From: Rugosimonospora africana
GTDB taxonomy: Bacteria > Actinomycetota > Actinomycetes > Mycobacteriales > Micromonosporaceae
Direction of reading: 5' to 3'
Length of the DNA stretch: 64,000 nucleotides
NCBI RefSeq assembly: GCF_016862975.1
Contig: NZ_BONZ01000013.1
Coordinates: 248,001-312,000 of the forward strand
This document shows, piece after piece, positions 35,859 through 46,963 of the stretch (the stretch's first letter is position 1; the number at the start of each line of letters is the position of its first letter). A program made the position numbers and the translations under genes. The notes below the pieces were generated by a model. That model did no database searches, was not told the DNA's origin, and worked only from the letters and a program-made list of their open reading frames with translations.

Positions 35859-36989
35859 ATGAAGTTCCGAGTCGAGCGTGACGCGCTCGCTGACGCCGTC
35901 GCGTGGACAGCCAAGAGCCTGCCCAGCCGGCCGTCGGTGCCGGTCCTGGCCGGAGTGATGCTGCGCGTGTCAGGTGGTCAGCTGGTCGTTTCCGGCTTCG
36001 ACTACGAGGTCTCCAGCCAGGTCTCGGTCGAGGTCGCGCCGGACGCGGACGGGGCCGCGCTGGTTTCCGGTCGTCTACTCGCCGAAATCACCAAGGCGCT
36101 CCCGGCCAAGCCGGTCGACGTGGCCGCGGTCGGCGCGCACTTGGAGCTGGTCTGCGGCAGTGCGCGGTTCACGCTGCCCACCATGCCGGTGGAGGACTAC
36201 CCGACGCTGCCCGAAATGCCGGCGACCGCGGGCACCGTCGACGCCGCCACCTTCGCCTCGGCGGTCGCCCAGGTGGCGGTCGCCGCCGGGCGGGACGACA
36301 CGCTGCCGCTGCTGACCGGTGTCCGGGTCGAGCTGGAGGGCTCCACGATGACCCTGCTGGCCACCGACCGGTACCGATTGGCGATCAAGGAGCTGCAATG
36401 GCGCCCGGACACCGCCGAGGCCAGCCTCCAGGCGCTGGTACCGGCGAAGACGCTGGCCGACACCGCGAAGACGCTCGGGCCGCTGGGCGGCGAGGTCACG
36501 CTGGCACTGGCCCGCGGTGGCATGGGTGAGGGCATGGTCGGCCTCGTCGGCGGCACCCGGCGGACCACGAGCCGGTTGCTCGACGGGGAGTTCCCCAAGG
36601 TGCGCAACCTGCTGCCCGATCACCACAGCGCGCAGGCCCGGATCCAGGTCTCGGCGCTGGTCGAGGTCGTCCGGCGGGTCGCGCTGGTGGCCGAGCGGAC
36701 CACCCCGGTGCGGCTGTCGTTCAGCGAGGACGGGCTGATCGTCGAGGCCGGCGGCACCGAGGACGCGCGGGCCAGCGAGGCCATGGACTGCACGTACGAG
36801 GGCGAGGCGATGCAGGTCGCGTTCAACCCCGGGTACCTTCTGGAGGGCCTGCAGGCGCTGGACGGACCGACCGCTGTGCTCTCGCTCACCGACCCCCGCA
36901 AACCGGCGGTATTGGCTCCGGCCGGTGAGAATGGGGAGATCATCCCCGGGTACCGGTATCTGATCATGCCGATCCGGATCGGCGCCTAG
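35859..36989 (+). CDS. dnaN: DNA polymerase III beta sliding clamp
   Basis: The 376-residue clamp tethers polymerase III to DNA and recruits repair proteins. It begins MKFRVERDALADAVAWTAKSLPSRPSVPVLAG and carries three clamp domains, with the family ending GEIIPGYRYLIMPIRI. The start at ATG 35859 follows GGGAGGGCACAAG. It is the first gene rightward of oriC, followed by gnd 28 bases later. Confidence 0.97.
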   Translation: MKFRVERDALADAVAWTAKSLPSRPSVPVLAGVMLRVSGGQLVVSGFDYEVSSQVSVEVAPDADGAALVSGRLLAEITKALPAKPVDVAAVGAHLELVCGSARFTLPTMPVEDYPTLPEMPATAGTVDAATFASAVAQVAVAAGRDDTLPLLTGVRVELEGSTMTLLATDRYRLAIKELQWRPDTAEASLQALVPAKTLADTAKTLGPLGGEVTLALARGGMGEGMVGLVGGTRRTTSRLLDGEFPKVRNLLPDHHSAQARIQVSALVEVVRRVALVAERTTPVRLSFSEDGLIVEAGGTEDARASEAMDCTYEGEAMQVAFNPGYLLEGLQALDGPTAVLSLTDPRKPAVLAPAGENGEIIPGYRYLIMPIRIGA

Positions 36990-37017
36990 TCCAAAACGCA
37001 ACAAAGGGAGAAACGCC

Positions 37018-37896
37018 ATGCAGCTCGGGCTGGTTGGCCTCGGCCGGATGGGCGGCAACATGCGCGAGCGGCTCCGCCGTGCCGGGCATGAGGTCATCGG
37101 TTACGACCCGAATCCGGAGAAGAGCGACGTTCCGGGTTTGGCCGACATGGTGGCGAAGCTGACCATGCCGCGAGTTATCTGGATCATGGTCCCGCAGCAG
37201 TTCACCGAGGACACCATCGACAAGCTGGTCGAGGTGCTCCACGAGGGCGACCTGATCATCGACGGCGGCAACTCCAAGTTCACCGATGACAAGCCGCGCG
37301 CCGAGCGCCTGGCCGGGCACGGGATCGGATACCTCGACGTCGGCGTGTCCGGCGGCGTGTGGGGTCTGGCCAACGGGTATGGGCTGATGGTCGGTGGCGC
37401 CAAGGAAGACGTCGCCAAGGCCCAGCCGATCTTCGACGCGCTCAAGCCCGAGGGCGAGTTCGGGTTCTCGCACGCCGGCCCGGTGGGCGCCGGCCACTAC
37501 GCGAAGATGGTGCACAACGGCATCGAGTACGGGCTGATGCACGCGTACGCCGAGGGGTACGAGCTGCTGGAGGCATCCGAGTACATCACCGACGTACCAG
37601 CCGTGATCAAGTCCTGGCGCTCCGGCACGGTCATCCGCTCCTGGCTGCTCGACCTGCTCGACCTGCAGCTGGACGACGACCCGAAGCTGGACACGCTGCG
37701 CGGGTACGCCGAGGACACCGGCGAGGGCCGCTGGACGGTCGACGAGGCCGTCCGGCTCGCCGTGCCGCTGAACGTCATCGCGGCTTCGCTGTTCGCCCGG
37801 TTCGCCTCGCGGCAGGAGGACTCGCCCACCATGAAGGCGGTCGCCGCGCTGCGCAACCAGTTCGGCGGGCACGCGGTCAAGAAGGAGATCGGCTAA
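37018..37896 (+). CDS. gnd: 6-phosphogluconate dehydrogenase, decarboxylating (short GntZ/YqeC type)
   Basis: The enzyme oxidises 6-phosphogluconate to ribulose 5-phosphate, yielding NAD(P)H. The 292 residues have the Rossmann motif [20 protein letters not shown], the substrate loop [31 protein letters not shown] and the catalytic [12 protein letters not shown]. It is the short form, lacking the C-terminal extension of the long dimeric enzyme. It sits between dnaN and recF with an AAGGGAGAA site, a placement seen in several actinobacterial origins. Confidence 0.93.
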   Translation: MQLGLVGLGRMGGNMRERLRRAGHEVIGYDPNPEKSDVPGLADMVAKLTMPRVIWIMVPQQFTEDTIDKLVEVLHEGDLIIDGGNSKFTDDKPRAERLAGHGIGYLDVGVSGGVWGLANGYGLMVGGAKEDVAKAQPIFDALKPEGEFGFSHAGPVGAGHYAKMVHNGIEYGLMHAYAEGYELLEASEYITDVPAVIKSWRSGTVIRSWLLDLLDLQLDDDPKLDTLRGYAEDTGEGRWTVDEAVRLAVPLNVIAASLFARFASRQEDSPTMKAVAALRNQFGGHAVKKEIG

Positions 37897-37921
37897 CGGC
37901 CGCCGGCCCCGGGAGAAAGAC

Positions 37922-39043
37922 TTGTACGTCAGACGGCTCGAACTCGTCGACTTCCGCTCGTACCCTCGGTGTGTCGTCGAGTTCGAGCCCGGGTGCAGCG
38001 TGCTGGTCGGCCCGAACGGCGTAGGCAAGACCAACCTCGTCGAGGCGCTCGGCTACGTGTCGACGCTGGACAGTCACCGGGTGGCCACCGACGCACCGCT
38101 GGTCCGGGCCGGTGCCACGTCGGCGGTGATCCGATCCGAGATCGTGCACGAGCACCGGTCCCTGTCGGTCGAGCTGGCCATTGAGCCGGGCAAGGCCAAC
38201 CGGGCCCGGCTCGGCGGCTCTCCGGTACGGCGGGCGCGCGACGTGCTGGGCGCGCTGCGCATGGTGCTGTTCGCTCCCGAGGATCTGGCGCTGGTCCGCG
38301 GAGACCCGGCCGAGCGCCGCAACTACCTCGACCATCTCCTGGTCGCCCGGCAGCCCAGGTACGCCGGGGTACGCGCTGACTACGAGCGGGTACTCAAGCA
38401 GCGCAACGCGCTGCTGCGCACCGCGTACCTGGCGCGCAAGACCGGCGCGGGTACCCGTGATCTGTCCACGCTGGACGTGTGGGACGTGCACCTCGCGTCG
38501 CACGGCGCCGAACTGCTGGCCGCCCGGCTGGAGCTGTGCGCCGCACTCGGGCCGCACATCGCCAAGGCATACGACGCGGTGGCCGCCGGCCGGGGCCGGG
38601 CCGGCATCGCGTACCGGTCTCGGGTACCGATCGAGCCCGCCGACCGGGAGTCCCTGTCGGCGGCGCTCTCGGCCGCGCTGGTCGAGTCCCGGCCCAGCGA
38701 GGTGGAGCGCGGCATGACCCTGGTCGGGCCACACCGCGACGATCTCCTGCTGACGCTCGGCGAGCTGCCGGCCAAGGGGTACGCGAGCCACGGCGAGTCC
38801 TGGTCGATGGCGCTGGCACTGCGGCTGGCCGCGTACGAACTGCTGCGCACCGAGGGGATCGAGCCGGTACTGGCTCTGGATGACGTGTTCGCCGAGCTGG
38901 ACGCCGGGCGTCGGGAACGGCTCGCCGAACTGGTCGGCTCGGCCGGTCAGCTATTGATCACGTGCGCGGTGGCGGAGGATGTACCGGCCGCGTTGCGCGG
39001 AGCCAGGTACGAGGTCAGCGAGGGTGAGGTGCACCGTGCCTGA
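37922..39043 (+). CDS. recF: DNA replication and repair protein RecF
   Basis: RecF is an SMC-like ATPase that loads RecA at gaps with RecO and RecR. The 373 residues show [21 protein letters not shown], Walker [10 protein letters not shown], the signature region [17 protein letters not shown] and Walker [19 protein letters not shown]. It starts at TTG 37922 with GGGAGA upstream, since the family N-terminus begins there. It overlaps dciA by 8 bases. Confidence 0.95.
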   Translation: MYVRRLELVDFRSYPRCVVEFEPGCSVLVGPNGVGKTNLVEALGYVSTLDSHRVATDAPLVRAGATSAVIRSEIVHEHRSLSVELAIEPGKANRARLGGSPVRRARDVLGALRMVLFAPEDLALVRGDPAERRNYLDHLLVARQPRYAGVRADYERVLKQRNALLRTAYLARKTGAGTRDLSTLDVWDVHLASHGAELLAARLELCAALGPHIAKAYDAVAAGRGRAGIAYRSRVPIEPADRESLSAALSAALVESRPSEVERGMTLVGPHRDDLLLTLGELPAKGYASHGESWSMALALRLAAYELLRTEGIEPVLALDDVFAELDAGRRERLAELVGSAGQLLITCAVAEDVPAALRGARYEVSEGEVHRA

Positions 39044-39626
39044 GGAACGGCCAGAGCAGACCGGGCCGGCGGCCGAGGCCGGCTCCGCGCCCCCGGGCGG
39101 TCCCGAGGCCGACGGGCAGCGGCTGACCGGACCCGAACTGGCACGGGCGGTGCTCGACGCCGCCAAGGTGCGCCGGGACGCCGCCCGATCGTCCCGGCCC
39201 CGCCGAGTCGACGCGCAGGGCCGTCCGCTGACCCGCCGGCTCCGCGGCTATTCGGGCCCTGGCCCCGACCCGCGCGATCCGCAGCCGTTCGGCACGGTAC
39301 TGGCCAAACTGGTCAAGTCGCGCGGGTGGCAGCGGCCGGCGGCCGAGGCCACCGTGTTCGGCGACTGGCCGAAGGTGGTCGGTGCGGAGATCGCGGAACA
39401 CTGCCGGCCCACCAAGCTGGAAAACGGCGAACTGACCATCGAGGCCGAATCCACCGCCTGGGCGACGCAACTGCGGCTGCTGTCCGGCAAGCTGCTGTCC
39501 GGCATCGCCGCGCGGGTCGGTCACAACGTGGTGACCAAGCTGCACATCCACGGTCCGGCGGCGCCGTCGTGGAACCGCGGGGCCCGGCGGGTTCGTGGTC
39601 GCGGGCCGCGCGACACGTACGGCTGA
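39036..39626 (+). CDS. dciA: DciA-type (DUF721) replicative helicase loader
   Basis: The 196-residue protein has an Arg/Pro-rich N-terminal extension and a DUF721 domain (about 85-175) with [40 protein letters not shown] and [12 protein letters not shown]721 defines DciA, the ancestral loader of DnaB helicase, and position matches Rv0004. Start GTG 39036 overlaps the recF stop; it follows GAGGGTGAGG. Confidence 0.9.
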   Translation: MPEERPEQTGPAAEAGSAPPGGPEADGQRLTGPELARAVLDAAKVRRDAARSSRPRRVDAQGRPLTRRLRGYSGPGPDPRDPQPFGTVLAKLVKSRGWQRPAAEATVFGDWPKVVGAEIAEHCRPTKLENGELTIEAESTAWATQLRLLSGKLLSGIAARVGHNVVTKLHIHGPAAPSWNRGARRVRGRGPRDTYG

Positions 39627-39634
39627 CCGGGCCT

Positions 39635-41155
39635 TTACTGGACGAGCGGAGCAGCCGCCTCTTCGGCGAGCACCGGGGCGGGATCCGTCACCGGAACGGG
39701 CTCGGCGGCTGCGGTGTGCTCCGCCTGCCGGGCCGTGGAGTGCGCCACCGATCGGGACGCGGCCCGGGGGCCGGTCGAGCGGTCGACCCGCTGGCCGGGT
39801 ACCACGGCGAGCTGCCCGGACAGCAGGCGACCCGGTGCGACCAGACGGCGTGCCATGAGACGGCGCGAGTCGGCGATCCGGCCGGACACCGCGATTCGCC
39901 GGGAGGCCGCCGACTCACGGACGCCGACGAGCAGCTCGCGTGCCTGCGCGGCGGTCGGGAGTGACAGGTCGAGGCGCCGGGACAGCGCGAACGCGGCGAT
40001 CACGCAGGCGGCCAGGGTCACCACGCCGCCCAGCGCCAGCGTGGAACGCGGCCCGGTGACGTCGGACAGCCAGCCGAGCAACTGCGCGCCCAGCGCGCTG
40101 GACAGCGAGCTGGTCATGGCGAGTGCCGCCAGCACCCGGCCGCGCATGTCCGCGCGGGTGTCCAGCTGTACGCGGGTGGACACAGTCGTGTCGATCAGCA
40201 CCGCGGCCGCGGCGATCGGCAGGATCGCGGCGGCGAAGCTCCACAGGCCGCCGGAGAAGCCGGCGGACAGTTCGAGCGCGCTGCCGACCAGGCCGGCGAC
40301 GATCAGGGTCGGGTACCCGAGCCGGCGTTGGCGGGCGGCCAGGAAGCCGCCGGCGACGGAGCCGACCGCGAAGACCGTGGAGAGCATCCCGTACCCGGCC
40401 GCGCCGGCGCGCAGCGGACCTTCGCTCATGGCGGCCATGGTCACCTGGTAGTTCCGGCCGAGGCTGCCCAGCACGGCCGCCAACGCCAGGGTGATCAGTA
40501 CGACCGGCTGGGTGAGCAGGTACCGGAACCCGTCCCGTACCCCGCGCTTCTGGGGTTCGGCCAGGTCGACCGGCTTGTGGGTACGGATGAGGAACAGCGC
40601 GACGATCACCACGAGGAAGGCCGCCGCGTTGCCGGCGAACAGCGGTGCCGGGCCGAGTACGGCGACGGCCACGCCACCCAGGCTCATCCCGAGGATCCGG
40701 CCGGCGGAGTTGTTCAGCGAGCCCAGCGCCAGCGCGTTGCCCAGGGTGTCTGCGTCGACCGTCGAGGAGGTGAACCTGCCCAGCGCCGGTCCCTCGAACG
40801 TGCTGACCAGCCCGGAGAGGATCGAGATCACGTAGAGCACCGACATGCCGCCGGCGTGGTGCCAGGCGACCACGGCCAGGCACGCGGCCAGCGACGCGTG
40901 CGCGAGCTGGGTGCAGACCAGCAGCCGGCGGCCGGGGAACCGGTCGGCCAGCGCGCCCGCCCAGGAGCTGAGGAGCAGCACCGGCAGCGCCTGCAGCAGC
41001 AGGTTGAAGCCCATCTGGGTGGTCGAGCCGGTGAGCTGGAGTACGAACCAGTTGATGGCGAGGGTCTGCATCCACCGGCCGGTGACAGACACGAAGTCCG
41101 CGGCCATCCAGATGCGGAAATTGCGTTGGCGTAGGGCAGCAAAAGTGCTGCGCAC
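39635..41155 (-). CDS. MFS transporter, MFS_3/TetV type
   Basis: The 506-residue membrane protein has about 12 helices starting at STFAALRQRNFRIWMAADFVSVTGRWMQTLAINW, typical of the MFS_3 group (enterobactin or drug exporters). ALADRFPGRRLLVCTQLAHA is the motif-A loop. A long non-membrane C-terminal tail (about 400-506) is Arg/Ala-rich. GTG 41155 is preferred over ATG 41200 because GAGGAG lies 9 bases upstream. It is oriented against the replication-linked genes, so it is likely an insertion into the origin cluster. The substrate is unknown. Confidence 0.85.
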   Translation of the reverse strand: MRSTFAALRQRNFRIWMAADFVSVTGRWMQTLAINWFVLQLTGSTTQMGFNLLLQALPVLLLSSWAGALADRFPGRRLLVCTQLAHASLAACLAVVAWHHAGGMSVLYVISILSGLVSTFEGPALGRFTSSTVDADTLGNALALGSLNNSAGRILGMSLGGVAVAVLGPAPLFAGNAAAFLVVIVALFLIRTHKPVDLAEPQKRGVRDGFRYLLTQPVVLITLALAAVLGSLGRNYQVTMAAMSEGPLRAGAAGYGMLSTVFAVGSVAGGFLAARQRRLGYPTLIVAGLVGSALELSAGFSGGLWSFAAAILPIAAAAVLIDTTVSTRVQLDTRADMRGRVLAALAMTSSLSSALGAQLLGWLSDVTGPRSTLALGGVVTLAACVIAAFALSRRLDLSLPTAAQARELLVGVRESAASRRIAVSGRIADSRRLMARRLVAPGRLLSGQLAVVPGQRVDRSTGPRAASRSVAHSTARQAEHTAAAEPVPVTDPAPVLAEEAAAPLVQ

Positions 41156-41334
41156 GACTACCGTCTCCTCGATCGCTGACGGCAGCCCGATTGGGTGCAC
41201 ACCGCCTTGTCCAGGCCGGTCGGTTCACCGGCCGGGGGCAAGTGTCGCTTCTGCTCCGGCCGATTGTCGGCAGATCGTGAGGCGATTCACTGTGCGTACA
41301 CAGTCTGTAGCAATGGGAAACAGTGCCTGGTCGC

Positions 41335-41386
41335 CGACTGGTCTGGGTCGTGGTGCGGCGCCAGACGCACCGAGCCAGACTGGCCG
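41335..41386 (-). repeat. Dispersed 53-bp repeat, inverted copy
   Basis: Reading CGACTGGTCTGGGTCG and ending GAGCCAGACTGGCCG, this is the reverse complement of the units at 56673-56778 with about six changes. It lies between the unknown minus-strand gene and the MFS gene. Confidence 0.75.
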
Positions 41387-41408
41387 GAGCGGCAGTACGA
41401 GAACCGGG

Positions 41409-41966
41409 TCAGAAGTCGGCGTAGACGGCGAAGCCCCGGTCGGCGCACCGGCGGTAGAAGCTGGCCAGCACGGCCAGTTCGGTGAGCGTGAAGGTCCAGT
41501 TCGGCGGCGTGCCGTCCTCGTCGCGCAGCGCCCCGAGCCGGCCGTCCAGCCACCGAAGCTGCTGGTCGGCGAGCCGGCCGGCGGAGATCGCCTTGCGCAT
41601 GACGTCGGCCACCGTGTCGAACGTGACCTCCTCGCCGTACTCCTGGTGCCCGGCGACGAAGCGCTCGAGGCCACCGGCGATCCACGCGCAGCCGTCTGGG
41701 TCGATCACCGGGTCCTCGTCCTCGGCGGACGCGTCAGTGGCGTACAACACACCGTTGAGTCCGAGCAACAGATCGACGAGTTCGGTGTAGCCGGTGGCCC
41801 GTACGGTGCCGGTCTCCGCGACGTGTTCGGCCAGAGCCGCGGCCGGCCCGGCGATCTTGGGAACCTGCTGCTCCACGGTGGCGAAGTCGACGAACTCGGC
41901 AGGCGCGACCGGCTCATAGAAGCGGCCCGTACGCGGCCACTGCACGGCGACGTTGTCCAGGCCCAT
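41409..41966 (-). CDS. Hypothetical protein
   Basis: The 185-residue protein starts MGLDNVAVQWPRTGRFYEPV; the ATG at 41966 follows GGGGG with good spacing. It has no membrane helix or signal peptide, one Cys pair region (DPDGCAWIAGG and RRCADRGF) and mixed helical character, including LDGRLGALRDEDGTPPNWTFTLTELAVLASFYRRCADRGFAVY near the C-terminus. I do not recognise the family. Codon choice looks normal for the genome. It is next to gyrB and a repeat copy, in minus orientation with the MFS gene. Confidence 0.65.
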   Translation of the reverse strand: MGLDNVAVQWPRTGRFYEPVAPAEFVDFATVEQQVPKIAGPAAALAEHVAETGTVRATGYTELVDLLLGLNGVLYATDASAEDEDPVIDPDGCAWIAGGLERFVAGHQEYGEEVTFDTVADVMRKAISAGRLADQQLRWLDGRLGALRDEDGTPPNWTFTLTELAVLASFYRRCADRGFAVYADF

Positions 41967-42378
41967 CGTGGCCCCCATCATCCTGATGCGGATAAGCGAA
42001 CGCGGCGAGAGGGTACGGCACGAAGGGGTCGCGGCGCGACCCCCGAACCGGCGGAGTTGGCGCATCCGGGTGCGGCAAGATCTAAATCGCCCCTCAACGC
42101 GACGGCGGCTCCTGGCCCGCCGGGCGTGTGGGGGAGGTTGCGCCCGGCCCGAATCTCGCCGCTACGGCGATTTGAGGGGGTGCCGCGGGCGGCTTCTGTG
42201 GTCAGCGCGCAGTAGGATTGACGACGGAACAGATCAGCCGATCACGACCAGCGGGCCTCCCGGGATCGGCGCGCCATTTTCTCGCTCCGTCAGGCGTGCG
42301 GACCGTGGCGTGCCCATGCCCGGCGGCATCGCCTGACCGCGTCCGGAGCTTACCGCCGGACGAGAAAGCGATCGAGGA
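41967..42378. other. gyrB upstream region
   Basis: The 412 bases hold the promoters of the unknown gene and gyrB. A perfect 8-bp hairpin (GGGGTCGC / GCGACCCC) lies at 42025-42043. AAATCGCCCCTCAA (42083 region) is echoed by GGCGATTTGAGGGG about 80 bases later as two partial inverted matches. No gene is visible. Confidence 0.55.
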
Positions 42379-44325
42379 GTGGCAGCGCCGAAGCAGCAGC
42401 CGGGCGACTACAACGCGTCGTCCATCACCGTCCTTGAGGGCCTGGAGGCCGTCCGTAAGCGTCCCGGCATGTACATCGGGACGACCGGCGAGCGTGGTCT
42501 CCATCATCTGGTCTGGGAGGTTGTGGACAACGCGGTCGACGAGGCGCTGGCCGGCTTCTGCGACACCACCGAAGTGACCCTGCGGTCCGATGGCGGGGTG
42601 CGCGTCGTGGACAACGGCCGGGGCATCCCGGTCGACATGCACCCGGTGGAGAAGCGGCCGACCGTCGAGGTCGTGATGACCATGCTCCACGCCGGCGGCA
42701 AGTTCGGCGGCGGGGCATATGCGGTCTCCGGCGGCCTGCACGGGGTCGGTATCTCGGTGGTCAACGCGCTGTCCACCCGGGTCGACCTGGAGATCAAGAA
42801 GGACGGGTACGTCTGGCGGCAGTCGTACCACAACTCCGTCCCCGGCCCGCTGGAGAAGGGCGAGCCCACCCAGGAGACCGGCACCACCGTGACCTTCTGG
42901 CCGGATGCGTCGATCTTCGAGACGGTCGAGTTCTCCTACGAGACGGTGTACCGCCGCCTGCAGGAGCACGCGTTCCTCAGCCGGGGCCTGACCATCGTGC
43001 TGCGCGACGAGCGCGCCGAGGCTACCGAGGAGAAGCGCGAGGTGACCTTCCTCTACAAGGACGGCATCTCCGACTTCGTGCGGCACCTGAACCAGACCAA
43101 GACGCCGATCCACAAGTCGGTGATCGACTTCGACGCCGAGGGTGAGGGCATGGCGGTGGAGATCGCCATGCAGTGGAACGAGTCGTACGGCGAGTCGGTC
43201 TACACGTTCGCCAACTTGATCAACACGCACGAGGGCGGTACCCACGAGGAGGGCTTCCGGGCCGCGCTCACCGGTGTGATCAACAAGTACGGCGCCGACA
43301 AGAAGCTCCTCAAGGGCGACGAGCGGCTCTCCGGTGAGGACATCCGGGAGGGGCTGGCCGCGATCATCTCGGTCAAGCTCGCCAACCCGCAGTTCGAGGG
43401 CCAGACGAAGACCAAACTCGGTAACACCGACATGAAGAGCTTCGTGCAGCGCGTCTGCAACGAGTGGCTGGCCGACTGGTTGGAGCGCAACCCGAGTGAG
43501 GCCAAGGTGATCATCACCAAGGCGTCCCAGGCGGCCCGGGCGCGCATCGCCGCGGCCCAAGCCCGCAAGCTCGCCCGCCGCAAGTCGCTGCTGGAGTCCG
43601 GCTCGATGCCGGGCAAGCTGGCCGACTGCCAGTCGACCGATCCGCGGGAATCCGAGGTGTTCATCGTCGAGGGTGACTCGGCCGGCGGCTCGGCGAAGCA
43701 GGGTCGGGACCCGCGGGTACAGGCGATCCTGCCGATCCGTGGCAAGATCCTCAATGTCGAGAAGGCCCGCATCGACCGGGTACTGAAGAACAACGAGGTC
43801 CAGGCGCTGATCACGGCTCTGGGCACCGGGATCCACGACGACTTCGACATCGAGAAGCTGCGGTACCACAAGATCGTGCTGATGGCCGACGCGGACGTGG
43901 ATGGCCAGCACATCCAGACGCTGCTGCTCACCCTGCTGTTCCGGTTCATGCGACCGCTGGTGGAGCTGGGGCACGTGTACCTGGCGGCCCCACCGCTGTA
44001 CAAGATCAAGTGGAACAAGAAGGGCGACGACGCGCAGTACGCGTACTCCGACCGGGAGCGCGACGGGCTGATCCGGCTGCGCCAGGAGACGAAGCCCAAC
44101 GCCAAGCCGGATGACATCCAGCGGTTCAAGGGTCTCGGTGAGATGAACTACCCCGAGCTGTGGGAGACCACGATGAACCCGGCGACCCGGACGCTGCGCC
44201 AAGTCAGTTTGGACGACGCGGCAACCGCGGACGAGTTGTTCAGCGTCCTCATGGGTGAGGATGTGGAAGCCCGGCGCTCGTTCATCCAGCGCAACGCGAA
44301 GGACGTGCGGTTCCTGGACATCTGA
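42379..44325 (+). CDS. gyrB: DNA gyrase subunit B
   Basis: GyrB is the ATPase subunit of the supercoiling topoisomerase. The 648 residues include the GHKL ATPase ([50 protein letters not shown]) and the TOPRIM domain ([29 protein letters not shown]). The end is [12 protein letters not shown]. The GTG at 42379 fits the family N-terminus; the purine-rich GAGGA touches it, so spacing is poor, and GAGAAAG further up may serve. It is followed by gyrA 100 bases later. Confidence 0.97.
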   Translation: MAAPKQQPGDYNASSITVLEGLEAVRKRPGMYIGTTGERGLHHLVWEVVDNAVDEALAGFCDTTEVTLRSDGGVRVVDNGRGIPVDMHPVEKRPTVEVVMTMLHAGGKFGGGAYAVSGGLHGVGISVVNALSTRVDLEIKKDGYVWRQSYHNSVPGPLEKGEPTQETGTTVTFWPDASIFETVEFSYETVYRRLQEHAFLSRGLTIVLRDERAEATEEKREVTFLYKDGISDFVRHLNQTKTPIHKSVIDFDAEGEGMAVEIAMQWNESYGESVYTFANLINTHEGGTHEEGFRAALTGVINKYGADKKLLKGDERLSGEDIREGLAAIISVKLANPQFEGQTKTKLGNTDMKSFVQRVCNEWLADWLERNPSEAKVIITKASQAARARIAAAQARKLARRKSLLESGSMPGKLADCQSTDPRESEVFIVEGDSAGGSAKQGRDPRVQAILPIRGKILNVEKARIDRVLKNNEVQALITALGTGIHDDFDIEKLRYHKIVLMADADVDGQHIQTLLLTLLFRFMRPLVELGHVYLAAPPLYKIKWNKKGDDAQYAYSDRERDGLIRLRQETKPNAKPDDIQRFKGLGEMNYPELWETTMNPATRTLRQVSLDDAATADELFSVLMGEDVEARRSFIQRNAKDVRFLDI

Positions 44326-44378
44326 CAGCTTCGTGTACCCGCAGGTCAGGCCCCTTCCCCCGGCCACGGGTCCACAGG

Positions 44379-44408
44379 TTATCCCCAATATCCACAGGCT
44401 TTTCCACA
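44379..44408. promoter_or_regulatory. DnaA-box-like words between gyrB and gyrA
   Basis: TTATCCCCA (44379), ATATCCACA (44388) and TTTTCCACA (44400) each differ from TTATCCACA by one or two bases and are in the same orientation, just before gyrA. Confidence 0.4.
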
Positions 44409-44425
44409 ACTCATGAGGGCTCATT

Positions 44426-46960
44426 GTGACTGACACTCCGGATGTCAACCCGGCCGAGCCGGGCGACGCCTCCGGCGCCGGACCGGGCGGACCGATAGAA
44501 CTGCACGTTGGTGGGCGCGTCGAGCCGGTCGGCCTCGAAGTCGAGATGCAGCGCTCCTACCTCGACTACGCGATGAGCGTGATCGTCGGGCGGGCGCTGC
44601 CGGACGTACGGGACGGGCTCAAGCCGGTACACCGCAAGATCCTGTACGCGATGTACGACTCCGGGTACCGGCCCGACCGCGGGTACGTGAAGTGCTCCCG
44701 GGTCGTCGGCGACGTCATGGGGCAGTTTCACCCGCACGGCGACGCGGCCATCTACGACAGCCTGGTCCGCATGGCGCAGCCGTGGTCGCTGCGGTACCCG
44801 CTGATTGACGGCAACGGCAACTTCGGCTCGCCCGGCAACGACCCGGCCGCGGCCATGCGGTACACCGAGTCGAAGCTCCAGCCGCTGGCCATGGAGATGT
44901 TGCGCGACATCGACGAGGACACCGTCGACTTCGTCCCCAACTACGACGGCCGGGCCCAGGAGCCCACCATTTTGCCGTCCCGCATCCCCAACCTGCTGAT
45001 CAACGGCTCGGACGGCATCGCGGTCGGCATGGCCACCAAGATCCCGCCGCACAACCTGCGCGAGATCGCCGAGGCCGTCCAGTGGTGCCTGTCCAACCCG
45101 GAGGCCGACGAGGCCACCACGCTGGACGAGCTCCTCAAGATCGTTAAGGGCCCGGACTTCCCGACCGCCGGCCTGATCGTCGGTACCACCGCGATCCAGG
45201 ACGCGTACCGGACCGGTCGCGGGTCCATCCGGATGCGCGCGGTCGTCGAGGCCGAGGAGGACAGCCGCGGTCGGACCAGCCTGGTGGTGACCGAGCTGCC
45301 GTACCAGGTCAACCCGGACAACCTCGCCGAGCGCATCGCCGAGCTGGTCAAGGAGGGCAAGCTCACCGGCATCGCGGACATCCGCGACGAGTCCTCCGGC
45401 CGGACCGGCATGCGGCTGATGCTGGTGCTCAAGCGCGACGCGGTCGCCAAGGTCGTACTGAACAACCTGTACAAGCACACCCAGCTGCAGGAGACCTTCG
45501 GCGCGAACATGCTCGCCCTGGTCGACGGAGTGCCGCGCACGCTGAACCTGGCCCAGTTCCTGCGCCACTACATGAACCACCAGATCGAGGTGATCGTCCG
45601 GCGCACCGCGTACCGGCTGCGCAAGGCCGAGGAGCGGGCGCACATCCTGCGCGGTCTGGTCAAGGCGCTGGATGCCCTGGACGAGGTGATCGCCCTGATC
45701 CGGCGCTCACCCACCGTCGAGGAGGCGCGCACCGGCCTGATCCAGCTGCTGCAGATCGACGAGATCCAGGCGACCGCGATCCTCGACATGCAGCTGCGCC
45801 GGCTCGCCGCGTTGGAGCGTCAGAAGATCATCGACGAGCTGGCCAAGATCGAGCTGGAGATCGCCGATCTGAGGGACATCCTGGCCAAGCCGGAGCGGCA
45901 GCGGAAGATCGTCTCCGAGGAGCTGGCCGCGATCGTCGAGAAGTGGGGCGACGAGCGTCGCACCCAGATCATCCCGTTCGACGGCGAGGTCTCGATGGAG
46001 GACCTCATCGCTCGGGAAGACGTTGTGGTGACGATCACTCGTACCGGCTACGCCAAGCGCACCCGGACAGACCTGTACCGTTCGCAAAAGCGGGGCGGAA
46101 AGGGCATTTCGGGCGCTACGCTTCGCCAGGACGACATCGTCAGTCACTTCTTCGTCAGCTCGACCCACGACTGGATCCTGTTTTTCACCAACAAGGGCCG
46201 GGTATACCGCGCGAAGGCGTACGAGCTGCCGGAGGCCAGCCGTGCCGCTCGGGGTCAGCACGTAGCCAACCTGCTGGCCTTCCAGCCGGATGAACACATC
46301 GCCCAGGTGATTCAGATCGCCGACTATCAGGTCAGCCCGTACCTGGTGCTGGCGACCAAGAACGGCCTGGTGAAAAAGACCAGGTTGGAAGAGTTTGACT
46401 CCAACCGGGCCGGGGGAATCATTGCCATCAACCTGCGGGAGGACGACGAACTCGTGGGGGCGGCATTGATCGGTCCGGAGGATGATCTCCTTCTGGTGTC
46501 CAAGAGCGCCCAGGCCATCCGGTTCAACGCCACGGATGACGCACTGCGGCCGATGGGCCGGGCGACGTCCGGAGTGATCGGCATGCGTTTCACCGAGGGC
46601 GATGAACTGCTGGCCATGGAGGTCGTGCGGGAAGAAATGGATGTTCTGGTAGCTACCAACGGTGGCTATGCCAAACGGACGCCCATCGACGAGTACCCTG
46701 TTCAGGGCCGGGGCGGCAAGGGCGTACTCACCGCGAAAATCACCGAACGACGGGGTGGACTGGTGGGCGCGGTCGTGATCAGCCCCGACGACGAACTATT
46801 TGCGATCACGTCCAACGGAGGCGTTATCCGGACTCCGGTGAAGCCTGTACGCCGAACGCGAGATCGGAACACAATGGGTGTCAAGCTCATGGACCTCCCG
46901 GAGGGCGTGACCCTCGTGGCCATAGCTCGCAATGCCGACGAGCCTGACGAACAGGACTAG
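44426..46960 (+). CDS. gyrA: DNA gyrase subunit A
   Basis: GyrA carries the breakage-reunion activity. In the 844 residues, [32 protein letters not shown] and the quinolone-resistance region [33 protein letters not shown] are seen, with the active tyrosine in [11 protein letters not shown], the GyrA box QKRGGKG and a six-bladed C-terminal domain. The resistance region has Ala and Asp at the usual positions, the sensitive pattern. The start is GTG 44426, and the DUF3566 gene follows directly. Confidence 0.97.
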   Translation: MTDTPDVNPAEPGDASGAGPGGPIELHVGGRVEPVGLEVEMQRSYLDYAMSVIVGRALPDVRDGLKPVHRKILYAMYDSGYRPDRGYVKCSRVVGDVMGQFHPHGDAAIYDSLVRMAQPWSLRYPLIDGNGNFGSPGNDPAAAMRYTESKLQPLAMEMLRDIDEDTVDFVPNYDGRAQEPTILPSRIPNLLINGSDGIAVGMATKIPPHNLREIAEAVQWCLSNPEADEATTLDELLKIVKGPDFPTAGLIVGTTAIQDAYRTGRGSIRMRAVVEAEEDSRGRTSLVVTELPYQVNPDNLAERIAELVKEGKLTGIADIRDESSGRTGMRLMLVLKRDAVAKVVLNNLYKHTQLQETFGANMLALVDGVPRTLNLAQFLRHYMNHQIEVIVRRTAYRLRKAEERAHILRGLVKALDALDEVIALIRRSPTVEEARTGLIQLLQIDEIQATAILDMQLRRLAALERQKIIDELAKIELEIADLRDILAKPERQRKIVSEELAAIVEKWGDERRTQIIPFDGEVSMEDLIAREDVVVTITRTGYAKRTRTDLYRSQKRGGKGISGATLRQDDIVSHFFVSSTHDWILFFTNKGRVYRAKAYELPEASRAARGQHVANLLAFQPDEHIAQVIQIADYQVSPYLVLATKNGLVKKTRLEEFDSNRAGGIIAINLREDDELVGAALIGPEDDLLLVSKSAQAIRFNATDDALRPMGRATSGVIGMRFTEGDELLAMEVVREEMDVLVATNGGYAKRTPIDEYPVQGRGGKGVLTAKITERRGGLVGAVVISPDDELFAITSNGGVIRTPVKPVRRTRDRNTMGVKLMDLPEGVTLVAIARNADEPDEQD

Positions 46961-46963
46961 TTG

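Noticed and set aside
42202-44448. Minus-strand frame of 748 codons opposite gyrB
   Set aside because: Antisense shadow of gyrB.
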